Shown here piece by piece: positions 23,938 to 34,540 of a stretch of DNA of 64,000 nt. A program made the translations under genes and the position numbers. The notes under the pieces are model-generated. The model worked only from the letters and a program-made list of their open reading frames with translations, was not told the origin of the DNA and made no database searches. The stretch is from Mastigamoeba balamuthi (lineage: Eukaryota > Evosea > Mastigamoebida > Mastigamoebidae): the NCBI GenBank assembly GCA_902651635.1, contig CACRSC010000273.1, positions 24,145-88,144 on the forward strand, in the 5' to 3' direction. Positions within the stretch are counted from its first letter, which is position 1, and each line of letters begins with the position of its first letter.

Positions 23938-24542
23938 GGGTTGGGGTGGGTGCTCCGCGGGGGGTGGGCGAGGAGGTGGGAATGGGACCCGCGCGCGTCG
24001 CGCAGTTAAATGTGCCGGTTTTTACTCCCACACCAGCAAACCGAAGATACGCGTATCTCAGCCCTGACGAGAAACCGACGGACAGGAAGAGAATCGCAGC
24101 CCCAACGGCCGGACCGGCGCCATTCGGCGGCTCGAGACATCCCGGGCAGCCGTGGACCAGAAGCGCGGTCACGATCTTCGTGGGCGGCTCCCACATCGAT
24201 ATTTTCGGAAAATCTCAGTGAGTCACATGCCGGAAAAGGAGGAACTCGGGAAAATGCGGGCGGGTGAACAAACTCTGGCCTGGCCTGTCACGTCGCCTCC
24301 GAGGCCCGGAACAGCGTTAGCAAGTGTTGCCCCCGATGCACGAGGCCACCGCTGCCCGTGGGGGTCGTGGCCGGTCCCGGTCATTTTGCTTTCCTGGTAA
24401 TGTCGCAACCAGAGGCGGTTTTGAGAAGGTGCTGAGAAAGGCCATGGGGGTGCTTCGACCTGTCACCAGTCCTCTAAAACACCTCGCAAAGACCAATTAG
24501 CGCAATTACACGCGCCGGCGCAGACACGTGCGTTTAGAAGAG
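23938..24542. other. Divergent intergenic region, ~605 bp
   Basis: Separates the starts of the Rho GTPase (-) and the LRR gene (+). An inverted pair agatacgcgtatct (24044-24057) lies about 110 bp upstream of the Rho start, and catcgatattttcgg at about 24191. No gene seen. Confidence 0.5.
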
Positions 24543-26267
24543 ATGTCGTTCGCGCTTCCAGGGAACGTGAGCCCGGACCCCTCTTTCATCCACATCCGCC
24601 GTGCGTGGCCCCGCTCCTGCGCGCTCGCCCACCCGCCCTTGCTTTTCCCTCGTTCACTTGAATTCACTCAATTCAACCCAAATTCACCTTTTTCGTGTCT
24701 TCCCCCCACCCCCCCCGGCCTCCCCCGCCCGGGCAGGCTACCAGCTCTCCGAGAGCCTCGTGCGGCGCGTGGTTCTGCGTGCGGGCGAGACCGGCGCGGG
24801 CAGGCTGCGGTTCGAGGAGGCTCGCGTGGGCCCCGAGGCCGTGCGGCCGCTGTGCAACGGCGTGGGCAGCAGCGTCCTGCGCTCGGTCGCCGCCCTCGAG
24901 CTCCCCGGCAACGACGTCCGCGACGAGGGCACCTCGGCCCTCGCCTCGGCCCTCCGCCGCAACCGCAGCGTCCTCCTGCTCGACCTCTCGCGTGCGCAGT
25001 CCTCCGCGGGGCTATTTCGGGCTCTCCGGCCACAGCCGGTCAGCGACAGCGCAGTGCAGTGCAGCTCACAGCACCAACAACGCAGGCAACAACGTCGGGG
25101 GCGGAGGGGGTGCCGGCCTGGGCGCGGCCCTGAGGTCGAACAGGGCGCTGCGGACGCTGGTTCTCTCGGGGAACAGCCTCGGGGACGCCGGGGCCGCGGG
25201 GCTGGCGGCGGGCCTGTCGCGCAACTGCGCCCTGCGGTCTCTCGACCTCTCCAGTGCGCACCTCGCACAAGCGCCTCTCGGCCTCGGTCTCACGCCATGG
25301 GGGACTACTACCTCGCAGAGAGCAGCGTCGAGGCGTTGGGGGCAGCGGGGATCGCGGAGGCCCTCAAGAGCAACACGTCGCTGACGCGCCTGGACCTCTC
25401 GTGTAAGACACGCCGCGCGGAGAGCGAGGGGAGGGAGCGGCACTCACCGGCGTGCTCGCAGGGAACGACATCGGGCCGGACGGCGCGCGGGCAATCGCGG
25501 AGGCCCTCGTCGACAACAAGTCGCTCAAGTGGCTGGACCTCTCGTGTAAGCAAAACGGGCTTTGGGCCTTTTGGGTGTTTTATTCCCGCGATTCCACGGC
25601 AACTGATTCGCGGATCTTTCCCGGTAAAAACAACAGGGAACGGGATAGGCGACGAGGGTGCCGCCGCGTTCGCGCGCGCCATCGCGACGGGCAGGACTTC
25701 GATCGAGGAGATCGTGCTCGACGGCAACCGCATCGACGCGGCCGGCGGCGCAGCCCTGGGCAGCGCCCTGGCCACGGCGGCCCCGTCGCTGCTCAGAGTG
25801 CGACTCGACGAGAACACCATCGGCGACGCCGGCGCCAAGTCCGTCGCCGCCGCCATACAGTCGAACTTCGACATCGAGCTCATCAGCCTCAAGAGTGAGC
25901 GAGCACAGCCACCCTTCCCCAAAGCGATAAAACCGAACTGGAAAAACCGCTGACGCCACCACTTCGCGCAGGGAACAAGATCGGCCAGGCGGGGGCCGAG
26001 GCCATAGCTGCCGGCGTGCGCGAGACGCGGACGCTGAAGCGGCTGCACGTGGACGTGGGAGGGAACTGGCTGGGCGAGAGCGGGCTGGCTGTTGTACAGT
26101 CGGCCCTCGAGGGCGTCGCGGCGTCCAACGCGCAGCTCAGGGAGGCCGCGCGGGTGCTGGCGCTCGCCACGCACCCGGAGCTGTGCCCGCTGGGAGCGAC
26201 GTCGGACGTGGTGCGGTGCGTCGCCGGCCTGCTCGTGGGCCTCAGCCGCTCGGTCACGTGCTTCTGA
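24543..26267 (+). CDS. Leucine-rich-repeat protein (RNI/NLR-type repeats)
   Basis: Seven exons (24543-24600, 24737-24991, 25086-25253, 25319-25402, 25462-25545, 25637-25894, 25972-26267) give 400 residues. The whole body consists of ~28-residue ribonuclease-inhibitor-type repeats, e.g. GPDGARAIAEALVDNKSLKW-LDLS and GDEGAAAFARAIATGRTSIE. Every internal intron falls at the same place in the repeat, directly after LDLS or its equivalent, always in phase 1. Two exons are exactly 84 nt, one repeat each. There is no NACHT, F-box, kinase or membrane segment, so it is probably a cytosolic protein-binding scaffold (RanGAP/NLRC3-like repeats). The N-terminal residue block before the first repeat is only ~20 residues. 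Confidence 0.85.
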
Positions 26268-26301
26268 GGGCAGTGTGTGTGACTCTTGAGTTCTGAGAGA
26301 C

Positions 26302-26517
26302 AGTTTTTCTCTGTACGGCAACGATCGGATTCCGATTCGTTTTCTTTTTCGCAAGCCAGGTCCTCGCGGATGCCGCCCGGCGCAGTGGTGCGGAGTGCCA
26401 GAGTGCCGAGAGTTGCAAACGTGCCTTGCAGGCCCTGCCGGGTGGTTGGTGTGATGTGACGCCACTCTGCCTGCGAATCAACGTGTTGATTTCCTCGGTG
26501 GTTGTTCAGTAACAGCG
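26302..26517. repeat. Dispersed ~215-bp repeat, copy 1
   Basis: The segment from about gttttt-ctctgtacggcaac to ggttgttcagtaacagc is repeated at about 30712-30938 with roughly 10-15% difference and one ~15-bp insertion. Copy 1 follows the LRR stop codon; copy 2 ends just upstream of the coiled-coil gene start. Confidence 0.85.
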
Positions 26518-27181
26518 GGCATCCTTCCCCCCTACCCCCCCGATGGCCTGCGTCACGACTGTAGTAGGCAAAATCCTCACTCCGAGGCTTATCCGAGACC
26601 TCAGAATCAACCCCTTGTCCAGGGGTTGCCTCCAGGGTGAATTTGGTCTCACAATCCCACCCCAAAATGCAACACTTTGACTTTAGTGTCTCAACCCCAC
26701 CCAATTCTGAAAGTGTCCCCACCCTGAAGTGAGTTCGTCGTGAATCTACAATGGGCGCCCTCAATATTTGTGGACCCCCAACAATGCACCACTCTCCTCA
26801 CAAACACGAGAAGGCCTCCCGTACACCACTCGGCACTGGCCCGAGGAGTGGCTCCACAGGGCCTAAGACCCTCTTCCGAGAGACCTCTGACCCCTCACCA
26901 AAGGCTCTCCCGAAACACCTCGCCTACCACTCACGCTGCGGCTGTCCCCACTGGTCGCACGTCTTTCCTTGCCAGACTGCTCCACAGACAAACAGTAACA
27001 AGCAACAATGCTCACTTTTGCCACTGTCCCAGAAACTGCGCAATTCTATTTTGTGCCACGTGGATTGTTCAAGGTTGTTCATCAAGCAAAAAGATTTATT
27101 CCGGGCATATCTCCCACCTGCTGTTTTCACTCCTCCATTCGTGCGGTTCACTGTTTTCTGCGCGCGCGAAGACAAACCCGC
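26518..27181. other. Intergenic, ~660 bp, lower GC
   Basis: No convincing gene. Long open frames continue into the trypsin-fold gene, but their translation is low-quality. Sequence up to 27181 (accgcag-like acceptor) may include upstream exons or the 5' leader of that gene. Confidence 0.4.
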
Positions 27182-27198
27182 AGGCCTCCGTGGAGGAG

Positions 27199-28492
27199 AT
27201 GATGGACGACGACTCGATCGAGCGCCTCATGGGGACCGACGAGGCTTCGCGCCTCGCCTCCGGCACCGATGAGGACGTGGAGGAGAGCGTGCAGCTTTAC
27301 AACGACAAGTTGAAGGCAAGGCCAACGTCATCGTTGGCCGCAACGGGCGCGGTGTTAGGCGCTTTAATAAAAAACACTTGCGCCGAGTGGGTGTTCGCAC
27401 GGGTCATCCTGTCGCGCACGAAGTACGCCTTGCTGATCGAGCCCTCCTCGCAGGGCTCCAAGACGTGCCTCGCCGTCGCGCCGCGCGCCGACGAGCCCGC
27501 CGGCGTCGGCAGGTTTGTCAGGAACCCCGTGGCGCGCCTCACGCCCCTCAGAACGAACATGCTGCACGTGAGCATCTCGAGGCGCGGTCCCTCCCTGTCC
27601 ATCACCTCGCGCGTGACCGCGTCTGCGGCGTTGGTGCGCGCGCAGTGTTTTGTCGGTTGGCGCGAAGGGGCACGAGGTTTTTATGTGTGTACCGACGTTG
27701 GCGTTGGTGAAGCGCATGCCGTCACAGTCGACGAGTGCGAGCTGTACGAGCAGGGCCTCATCCGCGAGGTGGCGGCGTATGATGCGTGGCCGTCGGAGCA
27801 GCAGATCGCGGCAAACGCCGGCGCCCCGCCGGCGACCGACTTCTGCCTGCTGAAGGTGCTGAGCGCGCCTCTCCCCGAGGGAACCGTGCGCCCGCCCCGG
27901 CCACCCCGCCGCGCCACCCCTCACCCACACTCACACCCACCGCAGGACGTCTGCGTCACCCCCTCGGCGAAGAAGCTCCAGAAGGGCAGCAAGATCTTCA
28001 TCATCGGCTTCCCGGGCCACCCGAAGAGCGGCGTCAGAATCGGCGGCATCAGATACACGGCCGAGCAGATCGTAAGCGTCCGTTGCCCGCGCCCTTGCTG
28101 CCGCGCTTTTGCCGACGCATCTCCCTCCTCCCCCAGTCATTCGGCGGCGGGGAATCGCTGTGCATCGCGTGTGGGGAGGTGACCACGGTCAGCGAGGACG
28201 GCTCGCTCTTCACGCACAACGCCAGCACTCTCCCGGGCATGTCCGGTTCGCCGGTTTTCCTGCTCGGCGATGAAAACCGGTTCTCCTTCGTCGGAATACG
28301 TTCGTGCACTCCCTTCCCTCCCTCAACCTGTGAAGCCCGCTCTCACCTGGATCTGCAGACTGCGCTGGCTGGAAGGTCGTGTCCAGCCACATCAAGCCAG
28401 GCCGCAACTACGCGGTCTCTGCCTTGGGGCCGCTCTTCACAGTGTGTTGGGAGGACTCCCAGAAGAACTGGTGCTACCCCACCACCCACTAG
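27199..28492 (+). CDS. Trypsin-fold (S1/Trypsin_2-like) serine protease or pseudoprotease; 5' part uncertain
   Basis: Exons read MMDDDSIERLMGTDEASRLA onward; then DVCVTPSAKKLQKGSKIFII-GFPGHP; SLCIACGEVTTVSEDGSLFT; LPGMSGSPVFLLG; and, after an intron, VGIHCAGWKVVSSH to ...CYPTTH. SGSPV plus the following VGIHCAG is the nucleophile-serine signature of trypsin-like peptidases, and TDFCLLKV can supply the aspartate. I do not find a clear catalytic TAAH-type histidine, so the enzyme may be inactive or an exon is missed. A possible exon start at acceptor 27182 would add SVEE-like residues upstream. Donors include acc|gtgcgc (27886 area) and atc|gtaagc (28072 area). Its last exon has a diverged copy at 30285-30412. 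Confidence 0.6.
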
Positions 28493-30150
28493 CATAGATT
28501 AGGCGCCAATTAAGATAACTAAAAACCGTTTAACAGATCAATATAATGGATTAATTTTGATTCATATCTGTTTAATTGAATTCATTTATATGAGATTAGT
28601 GTAATCAGATGTTGTGGTTAGGATATTTATTATCCATTCACAAACTTGAATGTGGAATCCGTGGAACTCAGAAGATTCACATGGGAGTCAGACTGGCCCA
28701 CACTGTGACAATGTTCAGGGTCTTTTCCTTGGGCTTCATGCACATGAGCTTGTACTTCTTGTCCTTGGCAATTGATGTGGTTGTCATCATGTTGTAGAAC
28801 TCCAGAGGACCAGGCTGTCCCACATGTCATCATCATGATGCACCTCAAAGATAGAGTAGCCATTCTGGGGAGTCCACAAGAACAAGTGTGCATCAGTCCA
28901 TCCCATGATCTGTAGGTACACCTCCATCTGCAGGTAGTACTGAAATGGGATGTGCCCGATCTCAGCAATGAGCTGTGATTCCCCAAAGGAGGGTAGAAGT
29001 GTGTCTTGAACTCAACAATGGTCTGTGTTATGGGGAACAGGTAGTCTGGAGACCTGGTGATGAAGGGGTAGACTGAGTGAGAGAACATGGTGGAGGTGTA
29101 GCCTGTGTTGTTGAGACCATGATGCAGTCTTCATGCATTGTAGGCAGAACAGGCAGTGCTCTTGAAGATTGAGCTGAATGACACACTTTTTGTCAGTCAT
29201 TCTCTCACGCTGCAGCACGTTGTCAAGCTTGTCCGCCTTGGAGCCAAAAGCACTCACCAGCTTGACCTGGAGACCTCCGACAGGGTTGTCTACAAGAAGG
29301 ACTTCCTGAGGCTATGACACACTGATGGCATTTACACTGTGTTTGTTTTTGCATACCTTTTTAGATGGGGTTCTCAGGAGGTGGTTTTTCATTTGATGAA
29401 AAAACTACTTACACCTCTCATAATGCACTGCCCTGAAATCACAGGCAAGTATGACACATTTGTGCATGTATCAGCATAGATGTGCCAGTGGTCTTTTTCT
29501 CCCTCAGTAAAGCTCATTCCCACACTGCCCCCCAAAATGGCCCCAAATAGACTTTTTTAGTCATTGAAAAAAGGCTTTGTTTGGCATTTTGTTTTGGAAG
29601 GAAAATGCAGAACCCCTTGGGTCCCTTCAAGTCAACTCTACCACACCAGTGTGGAATGCACATACTGGTACTTGTACATGGTCTGTTCAATACACCATGT
29701 CTCTAAGTTGATATTTTCAATGTGACACAGTGATGTCAAACAGGTTGATGGTGAACTTGTTGTCAACAGTCATGAACATCAGTGAGAAGGTGATCAGTCA
29801 TGTACCAAAGCCTGTTGATGTGCTGATCCAGTGGAAGCTCATTGTCTGTCATGTCAAGAAGGCCCCCTCTTAATGTTCTAAATGAGGAGTCTGCAGTGTA
29901 AGTAGGTAGGCATGTATTCAAATGCAATGTAGACATTGCACTTCTTGACAGCCATGATCTTCAGGAAGACCAGGTCCTTAAGGTTCCACAGTGCAATAAC
30001 AGACTTCATGTTTGGATTTGGACAGATAGATATCAAAGATTTATAGATACTCATCAATCAAAGATTTAAACAAACGAATTCCTAATAATATATTTTTGTT
30101 TTAATCAATTGTTTTAGGAGAAGAGGGGTGCTGTGCTACCACACTACTAA
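28493..30150. mobile_element. AT-rich inserted block of probable viral or mobile origin (broken)
   Basis: Base composition drops sharply here, to roughly 40% GC by eye, compared with the surrounding GC-rich genes. A ~40-bp motif (catagattaggcgccaatt, then aagataacta) at about 28493 is repeated directly at about 30149 (catagattaggcaccaatt). The block lies between the two and carries only decayed coding remnants on the minus strand. The best preserved is YqaJ-like (separate entry). It looks like an old, broken element with several breaks; family not determined. The end repeats could be insertion-site repeats or traces of duplication. Confidence 0.5.
28640..29260 (-). pseudogene. Decayed YqaJ-type (lambda-exonuclease-like) recombinase remnant
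   Basis: On the minus strand, translated segments resemble the YqaJ/alkaline-exonuclease fold: a SPDYLFPITQTIVEFKTHFY stretch (pattern 'SPDg...lvEiKt') near 29000-29070, and IPFQYYLQMEVYLQIMGWTD followed by AHLFLWTP near 28865-28960 (pattern 'H..Qmq.ym.vtg...~~l.~wtp'). Such nucleases are typical of DNA viruses and phage-like elements. The remnant is broken in more than one place and no longer codes for a full enzyme. Age cannot be fixed, but motif preservation suggests it is not very ancient. Confidence 0.45.
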
Positions 30151-30239
30151 CATAGATTAGGCACCAATTAAGATAACTAAATACCATTATTTCTTGCTTG
30201 GAGGGGAACTAACTCATATTAACCTGTCACAGGGTAGCA

Positions 30240-30412
30240 ACTGGTTGCCCATTCTTTCTGTAAACCCCGCTGCTCTCATCTGGGTCTGCAGACCGTGCTG
30301 GCTGGAAGGTTGTGTCCAGCCACATTAAGCCAGGCCACAACTATGCCATCTCTGCCTTGAAGCTGCTCTTCACAGCATGCTGGGAGGACTCCCAGAGGAA
30401 CTGGTCTCCCAT
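30240..30412 (+). pseudogene. Diverged copy of the last exon of the trypsin-fold gene
   Basis: The 3' end of the intron and the terminal exon of the gene at 27199-28492 recur here: gctggctggaaggtygtgtc, then ccagccacatyaagccaggc and gggaggactcccagar-aactgg. Similarity begins in the intron (ccyc..tcayctggrtctgcag) and ends near 30412. It has no upstream exons, so it is an orphan duplicated exon. Several synonymous-looking and some radical differences are present. Confidence 0.75.
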
Positions 30413-30711
30413 TCTCAGTCCCCTCATACCTGTGGGCACTGTTTCTTCCTCTGTATGAGTGAGCAAGCAAAAGACAGGACGAATGACACACATTCGACTT
30501 CCCTCCCCCCCTCCCTCTCTCTTCCAAAAAAGCACGCTTTTCTGCCTGTTTACATGGGTTGGGGGCTTGTTTTCACTATTTTTCATGGGAGTATCAATCA
30601 ACCAATGGTAGAGTTCTGGCACAGCAGGAAAAAAGAATAGAGAGCAGAGACTTACTCTTGTTGTATTGTCTTGAAGAGAGAAATCTGATGGCAGTGCAAG
30701 ACAAGACAGGT

Positions 30712-30938
30712 TTTTTCTGTATGGCAATGATCTGATTCCGATTCGTTTTCTTTTTCACAAGCCAGGTCCTCGCAGATGCTGGTGCGTGCTGCCAAGTGCC
30801 ACGGTGCCGAGAGTTTGCAAACGTGCCTTGCAGGTCCGGCCAGGCCGTTGGTCTGCGAACTGTCGTGTTGGTGTGATGTGACGCCGCTCTGCCTGCGAAT
30901 CAACGTTGATTTCCTCGGTGGTTGTTCAGTAACAGCCG
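30712..30938. repeat. Dispersed ~215-bp repeat, copy 2
   Basis: Matches 26302-26517 from tctgtaYggcaaYgat through tcaacgttgatttcctcggt to ggttgttcagtaacagc. It ends 10 bp before the predicted start codon of the coiled-coil gene at 30949, so it may supply that gene's promoter or leader. Confidence 0.85.
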
Positions 30939-30948
30939 ACGCCGATAA

Positions 30949-33140
30949 ATGGCTGCAACCGACCACCCCAATGCCCAGCCCCTCATGCCACTTCTGCTTG
31001 CCCAGGGCACGCCCCCCTCCGCCCTCGCCTCCCCTCTCTCTGATGGCTGCGTCACCTCACGACGGCCCTTGCCTGCCACCTGGGGGCAGGCGCCGAGGAC
31101 GACGAGGAGGAGGCCCGCGAGGTGGTGACGGTGCAGATCACGCCCGACGAGACGCGGCTGCTCCTCGAGGACCTCCGCAGCGTCCGCGACGCCGCAGACG
31201 AGGTCGTCGTCGCCCTCGACACCCTCGGCCTCGGCTCCTCCCGCGCCGCCCGCTGCGCCCGCGCCGTCTCCTCCGAGCTGACCGTCGCCGCCCGCCAGCT
31301 CTCCCTGCGCCACGTCACCATGACGCGCGATGGCGTGGCACCTGCACCCGCGCCCGGCGGGGGAGGCACAGGGGAGCTGCAGGAGCGCGAGCTCGCTGAG
31401 CTGCGCCGGAGACTGCGGGAGGCCGACGACCGCGTGGCAGCGCTGGCGGAGGCCCGGGGAACCGAGGGGCGCGCGCCGCTGGTGGCCGCAGGGACCGCGG
31501 GCGCGGGGCAGGGCAGCGCGGCGCTCGCGGAGGCCGAGGCCGAGGTGTCGCGGCTGCGCGCGGACATCGCGTCGCTCAGGGAGAGGAACGAGAGCCTCGC
31601 GGCAGAGCTCGCGCAGCGCCCGCGCGCAGAGGAGGGCGCAGAGGACATGGAGCGCCTCCGCGGGGAGCGCGACGCCCTGGCCGCCGCCAAGAGCGCCCTG
31701 CAGACGGTCGCGGAGCTGCGATCGGCTGCGCTGGCACGCGATCGAGAGGAGACGGCGCTCAAAGAGGGGTTCGAGAGGGAGCGTGCAAAGCTACTCGCGG
31801 AGATAAAGGAACTGCGAGCCCAGCGCGAGGCCGAGGCGTCCAGGCCGAGCAGCGATTCCTCGGGGATGTCTGCGAAGCGCGACGCCCTCGCAGCTGCTAA
31901 GAACGCACTCGAGTCGGAGATCGCGGAGCTGACAACGCAGCACGCAGGCGACATCTCGCGGATGAGAGCGGAGTGCGAAGCCCTGGCAGCTGCCAACCGG
32001 GCCCGCGAGTCGGAGGTCGCGGAGCTGAGGGCCCAGCACGCGGGCGAGATCTCGAGAATGACAGTGGGGCACGACGCCCTGAAAACTGCCAGCCGCATAT
32101 CCGAGGCGGAGATTGCAGACCTGCGCTCAGCGATGGTCACTGCCGCCCGCGACAAGGCCGCTGTCGAGCAGGAGCTCCAAGCCTCGCGCGATGAGATCTC
32201 AGGGCTCAGGGCTCAGCGCGAGCTCGAGGGGAGCGACACCTCGAAGATGCAGCAGGAGCTCGCAGCTCTGGCCGACGCCAAGAGGCGGCTCGAGTCCGAG
32301 GTCACGGAGCTGCGCTCGGCGTCTCTCGGCCCCGCACGCAGGGCAGCCGAGAGCGAGGCAGAAGTCGCTGCCCTGCGCACGAAGGTCGGGGAGCTCCAGG
32401 CACAGCTGGAGGCAGCGGCCTCGGAGCGCAGCAGCGAGTCAGCGAGGGCGCTGTCCGAGCATGACTCCCTGATCGCAGCCATCAAGGCACTCGAGGCCCA
32501 AGTCGCCGAGCTGCGCTCGTCGTCGCAGTCCAACACCAACGAGGCCGAAGCAGGCAGGGCCAGGGCGGAGCAGGAGAGTGCCACACTGCGTCAGCAGCTC
32601 GCGGAGATGCAGGCCGCGCGTGAGCAGGACACCGCCAGGCACAGCAGCGAGTTGTCGCGGATGGAGAAGGAGCGCGAAGACCTGGCCGCAGCCAAGGGAG
32701 CACTGGAGGCACAGCTTTCGGAGCTTCGCCAGTCTCCCGCAGCCGACGCACCCGTCGCCAAGCTGCAGCCGCGTTCTGCTGACGCGACCACCGTCAGACC
32801 GCAGTCGCGCGTAGCCGACTCGCCCGTCTCCAAGCCAGAGGAGCAGGCTCCTCCGACGCAGTTCAGGGACCCCGCGACCAAACGTGATGCCGATGCCCCC
32901 CCGCACGTCTCAGAGACATCGAAGGCGGTCAGGGAGCAAGCGGCGACAGTGCACAGAGCGAAGGCTGCGTCTGTACAGGTGCATATGCAGGCCGCCCAGC
33001 CTACTGCCCCCGCGGACGCGCACGCTCACGCGCGGTTGTCGTCGAGCTCGCTGTCGCGCCTGATAAGGCCGCCACCAAAGCCCCTCGACCCAACCTCGCC
33101 TTCCCCTGTCGCGACCCCCAGCGACACGACCGAGCAGTAA
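30949..33140 (+). CDS. Large coiled-coil protein (paralogue of the CBM20 gene at 34541)
   Basis: Exon 1 (30949-31006, MAATDHPNAQPLMPLLLAQ) joins exon 2 (31090-33140) only if the intron starts with GC (cagg|gcacgc); the frame then reads LAQGAEDDEEEAREVV. The 702-residue product has a 100-residue helical N-terminal region (VQITPDETRLLLEDLRSVRD) and then ~500 residues of heptad-rich coiled coil with repeated units (KRDALAAAKNALESEIAEL, AECEALAAANRARESEVAEL). It ends in a Pro/Ser tail with conserved LSSSSLSRLIRPPPKPLDPT. From KMQQELAALADAKRRLESEV on it is nearly identical to the gene at 34541-36794. Its stop TAA lies inside a strong donor (gagca|gtaagc), and a fimbrin-like CH region follows within 20 bp, so splicing into it is likely in some form. 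Confidence 0.75.
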
Positions 33141-33156
33141 GCCGTGGGTACCACTC

Positions 33157-33562
33157 ATGCAGGTGGTGCTCACAGAAGCGCGCGGACTCGACAGGGCCGT
33201 GGTGGAGTGGCTCGGCACTTGGGGGATCGAGATCAAAATGTCGCTGTGGACCGAGGTCAGCGACTGCGTGGTCATCCTCAGGGCGATCGACGCGATGAAG
33301 CCGGGGTCGGTCAACTGGAAGTCGGTGTCGAGGCCGCGCGAGGGGCGCCAGCTGCAGCTGTTCCAGAAGCTCGCCAACTTCAGCGCTGTTGTCGACGCTG
33401 GCCGCGCCATTGGACTCGCCCTCGATGTTGTCGATCGTACGCGCAAAACGCAAAGTGTGATTGCCGCGTATTCACCCCCAGCCCACAGCCAAGCACATAG
33501 CGGAGTCGAACCAGAAGGCCATACTCTCGGTGTTCGCGCTGCTCATGGATTGGAAGAAGTGA
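33157..33562 (+). CDS. Fimbrin/plastin-like calponin-homology (CH) domain, probably 3' exons of the upstream gene
   Basis: Exons 33157-33436 and 33489-33562 encode a single CH domain of about 117 residues: ARGLDRAVVEWLGTWGIEIK, DCVVILRAIDAMKPGSVNWK, VDAGRAIGLALDVVD and, after the intron, PKHIAESNQKAILSVFALLM-DWKK stop. 'I..mKPGSVNW' is diagnostic of fimbrin CH domains, which bind F-actin. An in-frame ATG (33157) exists, yet a free-standing gene starting 17 bp after the previous stop is implausible. Joining from the gtaagc donor overlapping the upstream stop does not keep frame with the acceptors I see, so the junction is unresolved. Confidence 0.65.
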
Positions 33563-34540
33563 AGGGCACTGCGCTTTTCTCTGCTGCACATTTCCCAAAA
33601 CCGAATACGAGAGTTCCGTTATTTCAGTGTTTCCTGTTTGTTTACATGTTGAGGATCCCTTTCCTGACTAATTCATGCATACAATAATGATGCTACTGAC
33701 TGTAGTGACTGGTGGATGAACAGCTGTGCCTTTACCGTATCAGGAGCTGTAGCTCCTGCTAATCATGTTCAGCGTGTTCTGTTTTTAGCTGTGCGAATGG
33801 GTAATTTCAGCACATTGAGCCACTGTGGGGGATACAGCAGCTCTGTGGTCTAGTACCGGAAGAGACTCAGGTGAATTCAAAACTGGTTGTTATCTTTGGT
33901 CAATAACTTATGTAGATGGCTCGATAGCATAATGGTATTGCGTCTGTCTCGTAAACAGAAGGTTGAGGGTTCGATTCCCTCTCGAGCCTTTTTTGATTCA
34001 ATCTCTTTTTGATGCTTGTTATCTGCCATTCGGGTTCTGGGACTCTCAGCCAGTGTTCGTATGATATTTGTTTCCATACTCAAGGTGTACACCTGACGAA
34101 AGAGTGTCACGCTAATCAATAAGCAGACAGAACTGCGGAAGGTGGCTCATTTGTGGCAAAAGTGTTCGCCCAGAAGAGGCCACAGAGCAGAATCCCACTT
34201 CACAGTTTCAATATCGTTTTTCGGTTACTGTACACAGTAACTGTCAGGCTGATTCCGCGATATTTCCGATGTTACTTTAATTTAATGAAGGTGTTATGAA
34301 TGCTGAAAGCGGGGAACACCTGCGGCCTTGTTAATGTCCGTGAGAGCCAAGAGCAGGTAGCAGAGACGCGTCCTTGTCTCCAGCTCCATACCGAAAACGC
34401 AGATACCTCCCCGAAGAGGGGAAAACTGCAAGAATCAAGGATCTAAATTACAGTCCATCACTGATCCTCACCCAACGTCACCGGTGACTACCACATATTA
34501 CTTTTGAATTGAACACAAGGGACATCGCAGCGGCCCCCGA
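33563..34540. other. Intergenic, ~980 bp, AT-rich, with a tRNA gene
   Basis: No protein gene is seen. It contains tRNA-Thr (33918-33988), then about 550 bp of lower-GC sequence before the CBM20 gene, including gcgatatttccgatg (34256), which resembles the ATAT elements upstream of other genes. Confidence 0.5.
33918..33988 (+). tRNA. tRNA-Thr (anticodon CGT)
   Basis: A 71-nt cloverleaf with no intron. The acceptor stem pairs GGCTCGA with TCGAGCC. The anticodon arm TCTGT-CTCGTAA-ACAGA gives CGT, decoding ACG. The T arm is GAGGG-TTCGATT-CCCTC. A tttttt run follows directly as the Pol III terminator. An identical copy lies at 37995-38065. Confidence 0.95.

Noticed and set aside
28609-28797. Short plus-strand ORF (62 aa) in the AT-rich block
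   Set aside because: It overlaps the better-supported YqaJ-like remnant on the minus strand and has no family resemblance.
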